From NCBI GenBank assembly GCA_947500645.1, contig CANMSD010000002.1:434001-498000 (forward strand): DNA of 64,000 nt, read 5' to 3'. Both the position numbers and the translations under genes were made by a program. The notes beneath the pieces are model-generated. The model had not been told where the DNA came from. It was given only the letters and a program-made list of their open reading frames with translations, and did not search any database. Each line of letters begins with the position of its first letter. Position 1 is the stretch's first letter. The DNA is from an uncultured Erythrobacter sp. Its GTDB lineage: Bacteria > Pseudomonadota > Alphaproteobacteria > Sphingomonadales > Sphingomonadaceae. This document shows positions 10,176 through 17,922 of the stretch, one piece after another.

Positions 10176-11326
10176 GCGCGCGCTCCTACACCGGCAGATA
10201 AGGTCGGCTGATCGAACGGCGAGAAACCGTAGTGCGCGAGCCAGCGCGGATCGCCATCGAAGAAGGCGCGCAGATCGTCCATTCCATATTTAAGCATCGC
10301 GAGCCGATCGACACCGAGACCCCAGGCAAAACCCTGCCATTGGTCCGGATCGAACCCGCCCATTTCGAGCACGCGGCGGTTGACCATGCCGCTGCCCAGC
10401 AATTCCATCCAATCATGGCCCGCATCATCGCCGGAGCCGCCAACCACTCGGCGTCCGCCCTCACTGGCATAACCAACGTCCACCTCGACCGAAGGCTCCG
10501 TAAAGGGGAAGTAGGACGGGCGCAGGCGCAGAACGATGTCTTCGCGTTCGAAGAAGGCCTTAAGGAAGGTCTCGAGCGTCCATTTGAGATGGCCGAGGTG
10601 GATGTCGCGATCCACCACCAGCCCTTCGACCTGATGGAACATCGGTGTGTGGGTAGCGTCACTGTCGCTGCGATAGACCCGGCCCGGCGCGATGATGCGT
10701 ACCGGCGCACCTCCGGGGTTAGCCTTCGCGATTTCCTTCATCGTGCGGATCTGAACCGGCGAGGTGTGTGTCCTTAGGAGCATTTGGCCTTCTTGTCGGC
10801 CTACCGCTTCGCTGCTTGAGGCCGAGGCGTCAGACGCAGCGTCCGGGAAATAGAACGTGTCGTGCATCGCGCGCGCAGGATGGCTCTCATCCATGTTGAG
10901 TGCGGTGAAATTGTGCCAATCGTCCTCGATCTCCGGACCGGTGGCGACCGCAAAACCAAGATCGGCGAAAATCTCTGCCAGTTCGTCCATCACCTGGCTG
11001 ACCGGGTGGACCGAACCGGACACAGTGTCGGGAGCGGGCAGAGTCAGGTCGACCGTTTCGCTCGTCAACTGCGCTTCCAATTCAGCGGCTTCGAGAGCCT
11101 CTTTCTTTGCTGCAATTGCATCGGCGATCTCGGCACGCACGGCCTGGATCGCGGGCGCGGCTTGAGCCCGCTCTTCCGGGCTCATCTGCCCGAGCGTTTT
11201 CAAGGCGAGGCTGACCCAGCCTTTCTTGCCGAGCGCCGCCACGCGTTGCTCGTCGAGCGCTTCAAGAGTGTCAGCCCCGGAAATAGCGGCCAGCGCGGCC
11301 TCTTTTTGTGATGTCAGTTCAGTCAT
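10172..11326 (-). CDS. pheS: Phenylalanine--tRNA ligase alpha subunit
   Basis: A 384-residue catalytic subunit of PheRS. ATG 11326 ([10 protein letters not shown]) is preferred over a TTG 12 bases upstream. An N-terminal coiled coil is followed by class II motifs: [31 protein letters not shown] (motif 1/2 region), [38 protein letters not shown] and the C-terminal [15 protein letters not shown] (motif 3). Between DTFYFPD and MLLRTHTS it has about 20 extra residues (roughly 162-181) rich in Ala/Ser/Glu/Gln that the short E. coli type lacks. It is the first gene of the pheST-prfC run. Confidence 0.97.
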   Translation of the reverse strand: MTELTSQKEAALAAISGADTLEALDEQRVAALGKKGWVSLALKTLGQMSPEERAQAAPAIQAVRAEIADAIAAKKEALEAAELEAQLTSETVDLTLPAPDTVSGSVHPVSQVMDELAEIFADLGFAVATGPEIEDDWHNFTALNMDESHPARAMHDTFYFPDAASDASASSSEAVGRQEGQMLLRTHTSPVQIRTMKEIAKANPGGAPVRIIAPGRVYRSDSDATHTPMFHQVEGLVVDRDIHLGHLKWTLETFLKAFFEREDIVLRLRPSYFPFTEPSVEVDVGYASEGGRRVVGGSGDDAGHDWMELLGSGMVNRRVLEMGGFDPDQWQGFAWGLGVDRLAMLKYGMDDLRAFFDGDPRWLAHYGFSPFDQPTLSAGVGARA

Positions 11327-11518
11327 GATTTGGCCCAAAGGATTGAGCGGGTCCGCTAGCGGGATTCGGACCTAATGGCAAAGCGCTATTGAACGCGGCC
11401 CTCGCAAGGATTGTACTGGACGGGCGTCGCCTCACCGGCAATCACCCTACATACCTGCATTGCAGCTCTCTAAAACGGCGGTGTCAGCTTGTCACAGGCG
11501 ATGAATAAAACGCAGGCC

Positions 11519-12424
11519 TTATGTTCGAACGGGCTTGTCCAGCGTTTGCGCGGCACTACCCCAAACCCGTGCACGTGCTTCCATGAAAGAGGCAAGGATA
11601 GGGTGATCGAGCGCGGCATATTTGCTCGGGTTCATCGTCATGAACTCGGCGAATTCGCGCGTGAACTGCGCCTGGTCATGGTAGTGCCCGTCCATCGCTT
11701 CGGTCCACCGCTTGCTATCGTGCAGCATCCATTCCGAAAGGCTGCGCATGAAACGTTGCCGCCGCATCAACAGCTTAGGCGTAAAGCCGAAATAGCGGCG
11801 CGATACACGCTCCAATGTGCGCACGCTCATCCCACTGGCCTGCGCTAGATCGTCAACCGAGGCGAGCGATGGCTCCACCAAAGCATTGTGGACGCGCATG
11901 ACCTTGGGCTCGTCGCGATTGTGCCGCATGAGATCATGCATACATTCTTCGATCGCGGCCAATTGCTGTTCGTCACTGGCGGTCTCGTCGCACAGAGCTT
12001 CTGTCAGGCGGTCGAATTTTGCGAATGCAGGATGACTTGAGCCGTCACAAGCGACATTGGTCAGCTCGCGCGCATCGACGTCAATAAACCGAGCCCAGCC
12101 AAGCGGCAGGAAGCCGATCCCCCACATACGCGACGAGCCGAGTTCAAACTCGCACGGTAGTGAGCTTGGCCCGGTCGCGGAAAACGCCGCGCCGGAGACC
12201 GTGGACGGGCCGACATGCGCGGTGGGGCAACTCCCGGAAAAGAAGCGGATATTGGCCCATTCGGGTTGCAGGTGGTCGCGAATGGTTCCGCCATCCTCAA
12301 CCTCCAAGGCCATGTGGTAGAAGGTCGTGAAACAGCCATCAAAGGCTTCTGAGGGTGAGAAAAAGCGGCTTCGGACCTTATAGTCCGGGCGAGTTTCCGT
12401 CTCTGCTATCGCACCGCTCACCAT
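11519..12424 (-). CDS. AraC-family transcriptional regulator
   Basis: A 301-residue regulator. ATG 12424 (MVSGAIAETETRP) is chosen over an upstream in-frame start. The N-terminal two thirds is a sensor-like beta region (RFFSGSCPTAHVGPST...FELGSSRMWGIGFLPLGWARF). The C-terminus has two HTH motifs typical of AraC: VDDLAQASGMSVRTLERVSRRYFGFTPKLL and ...WTEAMDGHYHDQAQFTREFAEFMTMNPSKY. The effector is unknown. Two direct repeats 30-70 bases upstream of its start (12454-12492) suggest autoregulation. Related to the tandem AraC genes at 20.1-22.1 kb in the DNA-binding half. Confidence 0.92.
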   Translation of the reverse strand: MVSGAIAETETRPDYKVRSRFFSPSEAFDGCFTTFYHMALEVEDGGTIRDHLQPEWANIRFFSGSCPTAHVGPSTVSGAAFSATGPSSLPCEFELGSSRMWGIGFLPLGWARFIDVDARELTNVACDGSSHPAFAKFDRLTEALCDETASDEQQLAAIEECMHDLMRHNRDEPKVMRVHNALVEPSLASVDDLAQASGMSVRTLERVSRRYFGFTPKLLMRRQRFMRSLSEWMLHDSKRWTEAMDGHYHDQAQFTREFAEFMTMNPSKYAALDHPILASFMEARARVWGSAAQTLDKPVRT

Positions 12425-12453
12425 GGAGCCGCTGTACGACCTTGTCGCAAATT

Positions 12454-12492
12454 TACAAGTGAAATGGCGCGAATCTACAAGTGAAAGGGCGC
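12454..12492. promoter_or_regulatory. Phased direct repeats in front of the AraC gene (candidate operator)
   Basis: TACAAGTGAAATGGCGC at 12454-12470 and TACAAGTGAAAGGGCGC at 12476-12492 match at 16 of 17 positions. Their starts are 22 bases apart, two helical turns. AraC proteins bind direct repeats on one face of DNA. The pair lies 30 bases upstream of the regulator's ATG. Confidence 0.55.
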
Positions 12493-12578
12493 CAGCCGCG
12501 ACAGCCAACGCCCTTTTCTACATCACTTAACGAACGGGGCAGGAGCACCAACAGGCGCTTCATCATCCCTATCTTGGC

Positions 12579-12938
12579 TTATGCTGGCAGAGCCGCTTTC
12601 GCCTGGTCGATGATCGACTTGAACGCAGCGCCTTCGTTCATGGCGAGGTCGGCCATCACTTTACGGTCAAGCTCGATACCAGCCAGCTTCACGCCGTGCA
12701 TGAACTGCGAATAGGTCAGGCCTTCTGCGCGGACGGCCGCGTTGATGCGCTGAATCCAGATGGCGCGGAAGCTGCGCTTCTTCGCCTTGCGGTCGCGATA
12801 GGCGTACTGGCCGGCCTTCTCGACGGCCTGGCGCGCAATGCGAATGGTGTTCTTGCGACGACCGCGATAGCCCTTGGCTTGTTCGAGTAGACGCTTGTGC
12901 TTCTGGCGCGTGGTGACGCCGCGTTTGATGCGAGGCAT
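12579..12938 (-). CDS. rplT: 50S ribosomal protein L20
   Basis: A 119-residue L20 starting [35 protein letters not shown] sequence, very basic, with the conserved [21 protein letters not shown] core. It is an early-assembly 23S rRNA-binding protein, and in other bacteria represses its own operon. It follows rpmI by about 50 bases; infC, often the first gene of this operon, is not adjacent here. Confidence 0.98.
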   Translation of the reverse strand: MPRIKRGVTTRQKHKRLLEQAKGYRGRRKNTIRIARQAVEKAGQYAYRDRKAKKRSFRAIWIQRINAAVRAEGLTYSQFMHGVKLAGIELDRKVMADLAMNEGAAFKSIIDQAKAALPA

Positions 12939-12987
12939 ATCGTATATCCTTTGTTTGCTGAGGGGGCGGGCAAAACCCGCTCAACCA

Positions 12988-13191
12988 TCAATCAAGCCCG
13001 TACGGGGCCCACTTCTTGACCGTCTTGGTATCGGCGTCAGAGAGCACCGTGGTACCGCGGTTCTGGCGGATATACTTCGCATTGTGACTGATCAGGCGGT
13101 GACGCTTACCGGCGACGCCGTGTTTGACCTTGCCAGTTGCGGTGATCTTGAAGCGTTTCTTCACACCGCTTTTGGTCTTAAGCTTGGGCAT
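12988..13191 (-). CDS. rpmI: 50S ribosomal protein L35
   Basis: A 67-residue L35: [20 protein letters not shown] followed by [26 protein letters not shown]. Length and basic composition are normal. First gene of the rpmI-rplT pair; the ATG is preceded by an AGGAGAT ribosome site. Confidence 0.98.
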   Translation of the reverse strand: MPKLKTKSGVKKRFKITATGKVKHGVAGKRHRLISHNAKYIRQNRGTTVLSDADTKTVKKWAPYGLD

Positions 13192-13597
13192 TTCTATCTC
13201 CTAAGTCAGAGACACATTCGATTAGCCCTGGCAGCCCTACCGGCCAGGCCAATCTCCGATTCATGTGTCGGTGAAGGTCGCGCACATAGCGTGTCTGGCG
13301 CGCAATGCAAGTGATTCGAGGAGCGGTTCGTCTTCGTTCTGGGGCTTGACCACCCGCACCCTCCACCCGGATGGTATCCCGGCAGGCTCCAGGTGGAGGG
13401 CGTGGGTGGCTCGGTTCGTCGCTGGTACGCCACGTTTGGAACACATGGAACACTGTCCTGGAGCTAAAATCCAATCGATCACAGACATCGCTTTTGATCG
13501 AGTGGCTCGATGAAGAAGGCTGATGATGTGAGCGAGAAATATCATGCGGAACATTCTGCCGCCGACACATCGAGTAGGAAAGTCTCTACGTGCCACA
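13192..13597. other. Gene-free interval between rpmI and the Fic patch
   Basis: About 400 bases with no gene I can defend. A minus-strand frame at 13261-13488 could encode a 75-residue peptide beginning MSVIDWILAPGQCSMCSKRG with one CxxC pair, but it has no ribosome site and no family I recognise. The rpmI promoter must lie in the part nearest 13192. Base composition becomes AT-richer toward 13600, where the Fic patch begins. Confidence 0.4.
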
Positions 13598-14065
13598 CTA
13601 ACGAGTAGGCCTGATCCCGCAATGAAACTGCAAACTCTGATAGTACCAGTGATGAAGGAAGCCCAATGGTGTCTTCTCGACACCTCCCATCATCCAAAGC
13701 CACAAGACACGTCCTGATCTACCATTACCGTCCAAGAAGGGGTGCAGCGCTTCATAGGCTTGGTGCGCTAAGTAGGGGTCAGTAAGGTTTCCAAGGAGGT
13801 TTTCCAAAGTGGCCCTAATGCTAGGACCGCCAGGAGGCGCAACATAGCGCCCAACCCGAACATCCATGCCCGGTTGAATACGTAAAGCGGCATCGGGTTG
13901 GATCACGCCAACAAAATTTACAAGGCTGCCTACCGAAGGGCCAACGCGGAGAAATTCATGGTGTGCGTCAATTTCATGCTGTGTTGGAGGGCGCAGTATT
14001 CCTTCAATCCGATTGCTCTCGCTTACAAAGTCCCGCATTGCATTTGATGAACGAAATGAGAACAT
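13598..14065 (-). CDS. Fic-domain protein with canonical motif and N-terminal inhibitory helix
   Basis: A 155-residue Fic protein. The catalytic motif HPFLDGNGRSGR (residues 108-119) is complete: His108, acidic Asp112 and Arg116/Arg119, the form that transfers AMP from ATP to hydroxyl side chains. Near the N-terminus, SNRIEG (17-22) fits the (S/T)xxxE(G/N) inhibitory motif, so Glu21 probably blocks ATP positioning in cis. The C-terminus (PLGFLHHWYYQSLQ) resembles other short Fic proteins, so the gene seems intact. ATG 14065 follows AGGAAAG. It is divergent from the second Fic gene and in AT-richer DNA than its surroundings. Its target is unknown. Confidence 0.85.
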   Translation of the reverse strand: MFSFRSSNAMRDFVSESNRIEGILRPPTQHEIDAHHEFLRVGPSVGSLVNFVGVIQPDAALRIQPGMDVRVGRYVAPPGGPSIRATLENLLGNLTDPYLAHQAYEALHPFLDGNGRSGRVLWLWMMGGVEKTPLGFLHHWYYQSLQFHCGIRPTR

Positions 14066-14252
14066 TCATCTTTCCTACACCTATCCTTAGACATATTGAA
14101 GCATTGAATTGGCCTGATCTGCAAACCCTTCCGTCCACAGGGGATTCACAGGCTATTTTTTGCGTGCTAACGAAAAACGAATCACACAACACTTAATGCG
14201 TGTGTTCATACCAGAATTATATATCTGGACCGACTTAGAGTGGGGATTTATC
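14066..14252. other. Divergent AT-rich intergenic region of the Fic pair
   Basis: This stretch is distinctly AT-richer than the flanking core genes and should hold both divergent promoters. No repeat or operator was identified with confidence. Confidence 0.4.
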
Positions 14253-14411
14253 ATGACTGAAGAACTCAAGGCGGAGTTAGAAAGGGTCAAGAATCGGAAA
14301 ATGACCCCTGCTGAAATTGAAGAACAGCGGATCAGTTTCGTTTATGGAAATGCACCTAAAGATGATAACGGCACTAAAGAAACAGTGAAGAAGTCTCTGG
14401 AAATGCTATAA
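14253..14411 (+). CDS. Small protein upstream of the second Fic gene (possible antitoxin partner)
   Basis: A 52-residue protein starting MTEELKAELERVKNRKMT after a GGGG-type ribosome site. An upstream in-frame start exists but lacks support. It is charged and helical at the N-terminus and contains EEQRISFVYGNAPKDD. The part SFVYGN (28-33) has the spacing of the Fic inhibitory motif (S/T)xxxE(G/N) but with Gly in place of Glu. Small proteins in this position are often FicA-type antitoxins; that role here is inferred only from position. A terminator-like hairpin separates it from the Fic gene 90 bases downstream. Confidence 0.6.
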   Translation: MTEELKAELERVKNRKMTPAEIEEQRISFVYGNAPKDDNGTKETVKKSLEML

Positions 14412-14464
14412 TCCACACGCAGCCTGCTTGACATGAGAGGCAGCTATCTGAGACGAACATCAAG

Positions 14465-14489
14465 CCCGGCCAAATAGGTCGGGTTTTTT
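14465..14489 (+). terminator. Terminator-like hairpin between small ORF and Fic gene
   Basis: CCCGGCC (14465-14471) pairs with GGTCGGG (14477-14483) through one G:U, with a five-base loop, and is followed by TTTTTT. It stands 54 bases after the small gene's stop and 11 bases before the Fic ATG, so it should limit read-through into the Fic gene. Confidence 0.7.
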
Positions 14490-14500
14490 GTGAGGTTCGT

Positions 14501-15103
14501 ATGGTCATCTTGGAAGAAGGTACGGATATCTTCCAGTATGTGTCTGAGCGTAATAGGGCTCGGCAATACGATTTCTTACGCACGGCATTCGAGGTTTCGC
14601 AGGCAACTAGCGAATTCAGAGTTGGCGAAGAATTCCTCTGTGACCTGAACTACTTTGCGGTAAAATTTCTCTGCGAGCAGCCCGGACGCTACCGCGAAGG
14701 TATCGACGTGACGGTCGGCGCGCACAACCCTCCTGGGTGGGAGAATGTGCGACCACAGATGGTACAGTTCTGGAATAACCTTGATCGTCTGTGGGATAGG
14801 TTCTCGCCCATAGAATGCGCCGCATATGCACTATGGGGTGTGAACCACATTCATCCTTTTGTACAAGGAAATGGTCGAAGTTCGCGGGCTCTCGCATATT
14901 TCGTACTATGCAGAAGGTTTGGCATGTGGCTCCCAGGGAAGAGCACCATAATCGAACAGATAAGAATAGCCCATCGCGACGAATACTGTAACATTCTCCA
15001 AAAAATGGATGGTGACATTGATGTCGACGGCTTGACCAAACTCGACGAGATGGTCGCTTTTTTGGAGAGATTGCTTACATTGCAACTGCAATCAGCGGAC
15101 TAA
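14501..15103 (+). CDS. Fic-domain protein with altered catalytic motif
   Basis: A 200-residue Fic-fold protein. The motif reads HPFVQGNGRSSR (118-129): His118 and the anion-binding GNGRxxR are kept, but the acidic residue that coordinates Mg and the nucleotide phosphates (Asp/Glu) is Gln122. No (S/T)xxxE(G/N) motif is visible in it. The ATG follows GTGAGG. Gln at this position should weaken ordinary AMP transfer, so it may be a different transferase, a weak toxin or an inactive form. The 3' end is 4 bases from a fragment resembling the hisN 3' end. Confidence 0.85.
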   Translation: MVILEEGTDIFQYVSERNRARQYDFLRTAFEVSQATSEFRVGEEFLCDLNYFAVKFLCEQPGRYREGIDVTVGAHNPPGWENVRPQMVQFWNNLDRLWDRFSPIECAAYALWGVNHIHPFVQGNGRSSRALAYFVLCRRFGMWLPGKSTIIEQIRIAHRDEYCNILQKMDGDIDVDGLTKLDEMVAFLERLLTLQLQSAD

Positions 15104-15106
15104 TTT

Positions 15107-15154
15107 CCCTAACCCATCGCTTCAAGCGCTTCTTCCAGCCGCGCAAATTTGCTC
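15107..15154 (-). pseudogene. Remnant of an inositol-monophosphatase (hisN-like) gene 3' end
   Basis: 41 of 48 bases match 19081-19128, the 3' end of the intact hisN-like gene, in the same orientation. The minus strand reads ARLEEALEAMG and then a stop, identical in those 11 residues to the intact protein's C-terminus. Upstream of this the frame is broken by a stop within 20 codons. The repeat and the intact gene bracket the fap-like operon. Confidence 0.6.
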
Positions 15155-15210
15155 GCCAATCACCACGCTGACTTGGTGCAATCACTTTCCCGGAGGTCCA
15201 AGCGCAAGAT

Positions 15211-16653
15211 CTATAAAGTGAACGGTATCCGCAAGACCATGCGTACATCGGGAGCATCATCGGTCAAACCCGCTTCAAGCCCGAAATTCACGCTGGTGCG
15301 CCGATCCACTTTGTAGGTCGAACCAAACAGAAAACGGCCCACCTGCAAATCGCGTGAGGTCTGCGTGTTAGGTTCGGCCCCATCGGTCAAAGCGCGGGTG
15401 GTCGTCTCCGTACCGAAGCCCCAGCTGTGCGCGTATCCAAAGTTGAGCGACAGGCGCGGGTTTAGCGCCAAGCCCACGCCAGCGCTGAACGACAGGGAAT
15501 CGCCTGGGTCGACCCGTTCGATCTGCACCGGCGGAATGACGGTGTTGACGTCACGGCCGAAATTCTTGGTGTAGCTGAGGCTGCCGAACAGCACGCCCGG
15601 ATCGCTTGGCAAAATCGCCGTGATCCCCGGAGTCACACCCCAGAAACCCGATCCCGTGGCGGCTTCGCTCGCTTCGCCAAACTCATTTCGAGCGACCTGA
15701 AACGGGCCTGTTCCGGTTGGCACGTTCACCTGAAGGTTGCCGATCAGATAAGGGCCAAACCCGCGCGGCGCATGCAATTGCTTGCGTAGTGACAGCTCGA
15801 CGTCACCTACACCATATCCGTTGGCGCTGTTGTCAATCTCGCGCGTGACGCCACTGGCGTCAGGGCCAGCAACGGGCGCGAGCACGGACGTGTCCCAGCG
15901 CGCAACGAATGGCACATCGACGCCAATTTCGATCGAGTCTGTCAGGCCGTATTGCAGACCCACTTTCTGAGTGAAGACATCCTGCCGACTTTCATTGATG
16001 TCGAACACGCCGATCAGGACGGATTCGACCACTTCCACCCCGCGGAACAACGCGCGGTTGCGGTCGGCGCGGGCATAGCTCCACGCAACCTCTCCGCTCA
16101 ATTTGCCCTTTTTGGTGATGGCGCTGCCCTGGCGACCAAGTGAAGCGATCTCCGGCTGACGGTCAGCATCCTCGGGAGCGACACCAACCGCGCCCTCCGG
16201 ACGGCCGCCGTTGGCATTCGCTGACTGACCAGCGCGCGACGATGCGGCTGCAACACGCTGGCTCGGCTCTGACGCAGAGCGCGCGCGAGACGGTGCGCTG
16301 GCGCGGCGCGGCTGCACAGCGCCAGCGGCATCGCCATCGGCATAGCGCGCAGGCTCTTCGCCAAGGGCGCGCGCCAACCGCCTTTCCATCGCATCCAGCC
16401 GTTCCTGCTGTGCCTGAAGCGAACGGATTTGCTGCGTGATCGATGCGCGTTGCGCAGCGACTTCTGCGCGCAATTGCACGAGCTCATCGGCTTGCGCGTT
16501 CGGCGATGCCGAGGCGGCTGGTTCGGCGATCGGCTGAACGATGGGTTGTGAAACCATCTCAATTTCAGCTGTTTGCGGAGCCTCTTGCGCAGAAACAGGC
16601 GCCGCGAACAACGCAGCGCCCACAAGAGCGAAGCCCAGAAATGCGTTACGCAT
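15211..16653 (-). CDS. Coiled-coil plus beta-barrel outer-membrane protein (FapF-like)
   Basis: A 480-residue exported protein, last gene of the five-gene operon. Signal peptide 1-22 (cleavage after VSA-Q), a heptad-rich coiled coil at about 55-99 (ELVQLRAEVAAQ...RLDAMERRLARAL), a low-complexity Ala/Ser/Arg linker (100-170), and from about 185 alternating beta-strand sequence ending IPFTL, as in an outer-membrane barrel. FapF of Pseudomonas, the pore that exports amyloid subunits, has the same coiled-coil/linker/barrel plan and also closes its operon. The family with YARADRNRALFRGVEV is widespread in alphaproteobacteria but uncharacterised as far as I know. The FapF role is inferred. Confidence 0.7.
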   Translation of the reverse strand: MRNAFLGFALVGAALFAAPVSAQEAPQTAEIEMVSQPIVQPIAEPAASASPNAQADELVQLRAEVAAQRASITQQIRSLQAQQERLDAMERRLARALGEEPARYADGDAAGAVQPRRASAPSRARSASEPSQRVAAASSRAGQSANANGGRPEGAVGVAPEDADRQPEIASLGRQGSAITKKGKLSGEVAWSYARADRNRALFRGVEVVESVLIGVFDINESRQDVFTQKVGLQYGLTDSIEIGVDVPFVARWDTSVLAPVAGPDASGVTREIDNSANGYGVGDVELSLRKQLHAPRGFGPYLIGNLQVNVPTGTGPFQVARNEFGEASEAATGSGFWGVTPGITAILPSDPGVLFGSLSYTKNFGRDVNTVIPPVQIERVDPGDSLSFSAGVGLALNPRLSLNFGYAHSWGFGTETTTRALTDGAEPNTQTSRDLQVGRFLFGSTYKVDRRTSVNFGLEAGLTDDAPDVRMVLRIPFTL

Positions 16654-16690
16654 TATGTAAAACCACCCGTCCGGTCGGTTCGAACTGAAG

Positions 16691-17200
16691 TCAGTTCAAA
16701 CCGAGGTTTGCTGTATCCCTAGCAAGCGTACCCAGAGTGGGGATGAGCGATCCAAGCGAACCAGCCTCCATTCGCGACAGGTCGAGATCAATGTTCGTCA
16801 CTGTCGAAATGGTGCGGTCATCCGCTGAATTGGTGATGATACTGCCGGTTACACGGCCCATAAGGTGAGAAACTGATGTTCCTAGAACCTCAATGGTTAC
16901 ACGGCTGCTTGTATCGTCGCCCTCGGTTGTTACCGAAACGCCCTGAGACACTTGCTCAATCGATACAATGGGCCCGCCGTCTGCCAGCGCATAGGTGGAG
17001 CGCAAAACGAGCTCTCCATCGATGCTGGTTTCTTGTTGGATGGCAATATCCAGATCGATGCCACCGGGAAGAATGAAACCGCCGCGCTCTTGCGCCAACG
17101 CAACCTCATCCATTGCAGCAACATCGCCAAAGGGCGATTGCGCGGCAACGGGTGCAGCTACAAAAGCGAATAACGCAACAAGGAAGCGAATAAATCGCAT
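16691..17200 (-). CDS. Secreted protein with a Gly-Gly site, candidate C39 substrate (FapE position)
   Basis: A 169-residue exported protein. ATG 17200 gives a clean signal peptide (RFIRFLVALFAFVAAPVAAQS); a longer in-frame start at 17215 overlaps the peptidase gene. After the signal comes MDEVALAQERGG followed by FILPGGIDLDIAIQQ. The first stretch looks like a double-glycine leader, with Leu at -7 and Gly-Gly at -2/-1, the type cleaved by C39 peptidases; the adjacent upstream gene encodes one. The rest is beta-rich and polar (VLRSTYALADGGPIVSIEQ). The function is unknown; it holds the place of fapE in the fap order. Confidence 0.7.
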   Translation of the reverse strand: MRFIRFLVALFAFVAAPVAAQSPFGDVAAMDEVALAQERGGFILPGGIDLDIAIQQETSIDGELVLRSTYALADGGPIVSIEQVSQGVSVTTEGDDTSSRVTIEVLGTSVSHLMGRVTGSIITNSADDRTISTVTNIDLDLSRMEAGSLGSLIPTLGTLARDTANLGLN

Positions 17201-17201
17201 C

Positions 17202-17921
17202 TCAAAATTCCCCATAGCCCGGCGCGGTAAGGTTCAGCACTTGCTGACTCACCGGCTGGAACATGCCCTGGTCCGGCCCAAAAGCTGAGACGCGGCCCCA
17301 TTGCGCGTCCGCGTTAAAGGCAAAACCGTTAATATTTGCACCGCCTGTCACGACAAAATAGACGCCGTTCCAGTCTTTCTCGAACTGTTCGCGGTCCATC
17401 CGGCGCAGGCCCAGAGAAGGGTCACCGACCAGCACAAAGCCATCTTCTACGCCCTTGACGACGACGAAATGACGGTAACCGTCCGGCGCGATCAGAGCGA
17501 TGCCGGGCACTTGTGCCTCGCGCACCTGATCAAGGTTAACCTGATATCCGTTTGCATCGATATTGTTGGCGGCAAGATACCGCTTCATGTCGAGCAACGA
17601 GAAGCCTAACCGCTGAATTGCCTCACGGTCACCATCGCGCCACATGCCGCGGAACACCTGGCTTTCGCCTTGTTCGCGGCCATAATGATAGGTCAGCAGG
17701 GTCGCCAGAGCGGCAGAACCGCAGCTGAAGTCGAACTGCTGCCGAACCACCGTGTCATAGCGCATCTCGATCATGCTGCGCGGCGCCGTGTCGAGCGCCA
17801 CCGAACCGGCATGGGTTGTCAGCTGGAACCGATTGTCATCAATCGGCACAGCCGCACAGCCCGACACGAGCAAAGCCCCTGTCATTGCCGTCAGCATTGT
17901 TGAGAGCGAACGACCCACCAT
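17202..17921 (-). CDS. C39-family cysteine peptidase lipoprotein (FapD-like)
   Basis: A 239-residue protein with a lipoprotein signal (ALLVSGC, lipid Cys22) and a C39 double-glycine peptidase domain: Cys67 in QQFDFSCGSAALATLLTYHYG, His151 in GYRHFVVVKG and Asp167 in GDPSLG. It lacks the ABC transporter and membrane domains of bacteriocin exporters, so it should act in the periplasm. FapD of the Pseudomonas fap operon is also a stand-alone C39 peptidase placed between the amyloid genes and fapE/fapF. The start is 1 base after the upstream gene's stop and its end abuts the next gene, so the genes are translationally coupled. Confidence 0.88.
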   Translation of the reverse strand: MVGRSLSTMLTAMTGALLVSGCAAVPIDDNRFQLTTHAGSVALDTAPRSMIEMRYDTVVRQQFDFSCGSAALATLLTYHYGREQGESQVFRGMWRDGDREAIQRLGFSLLDMKRYLAANNIDANGYQVNLDQVREAQVPGIALIAPDGYRHFVVVKGVEDGFVLVGDPSLGLRRMDREQFEKDWNGVYFVVTGGANINGFAFNADAQWGRVSAFGPDQGMFQPVSQQVLNLTAPGYGEF

Positions 17922-17922
17922 C

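Noticed and set aside
13261..13488. A possible 75-residue gene between rpmI and the Fic patch
   Set aside because: No ribosome site, no known family, and codon use is unconvincing. Mentioned only in the interval description.
17202..17921. Reading the C39 peptidase as part of a bacteriocin exporter
   Set aside because: There is no ABC transporter domain, no membrane domain and no short peptide gene with immunity function; the lipobox places it in the periplasm.
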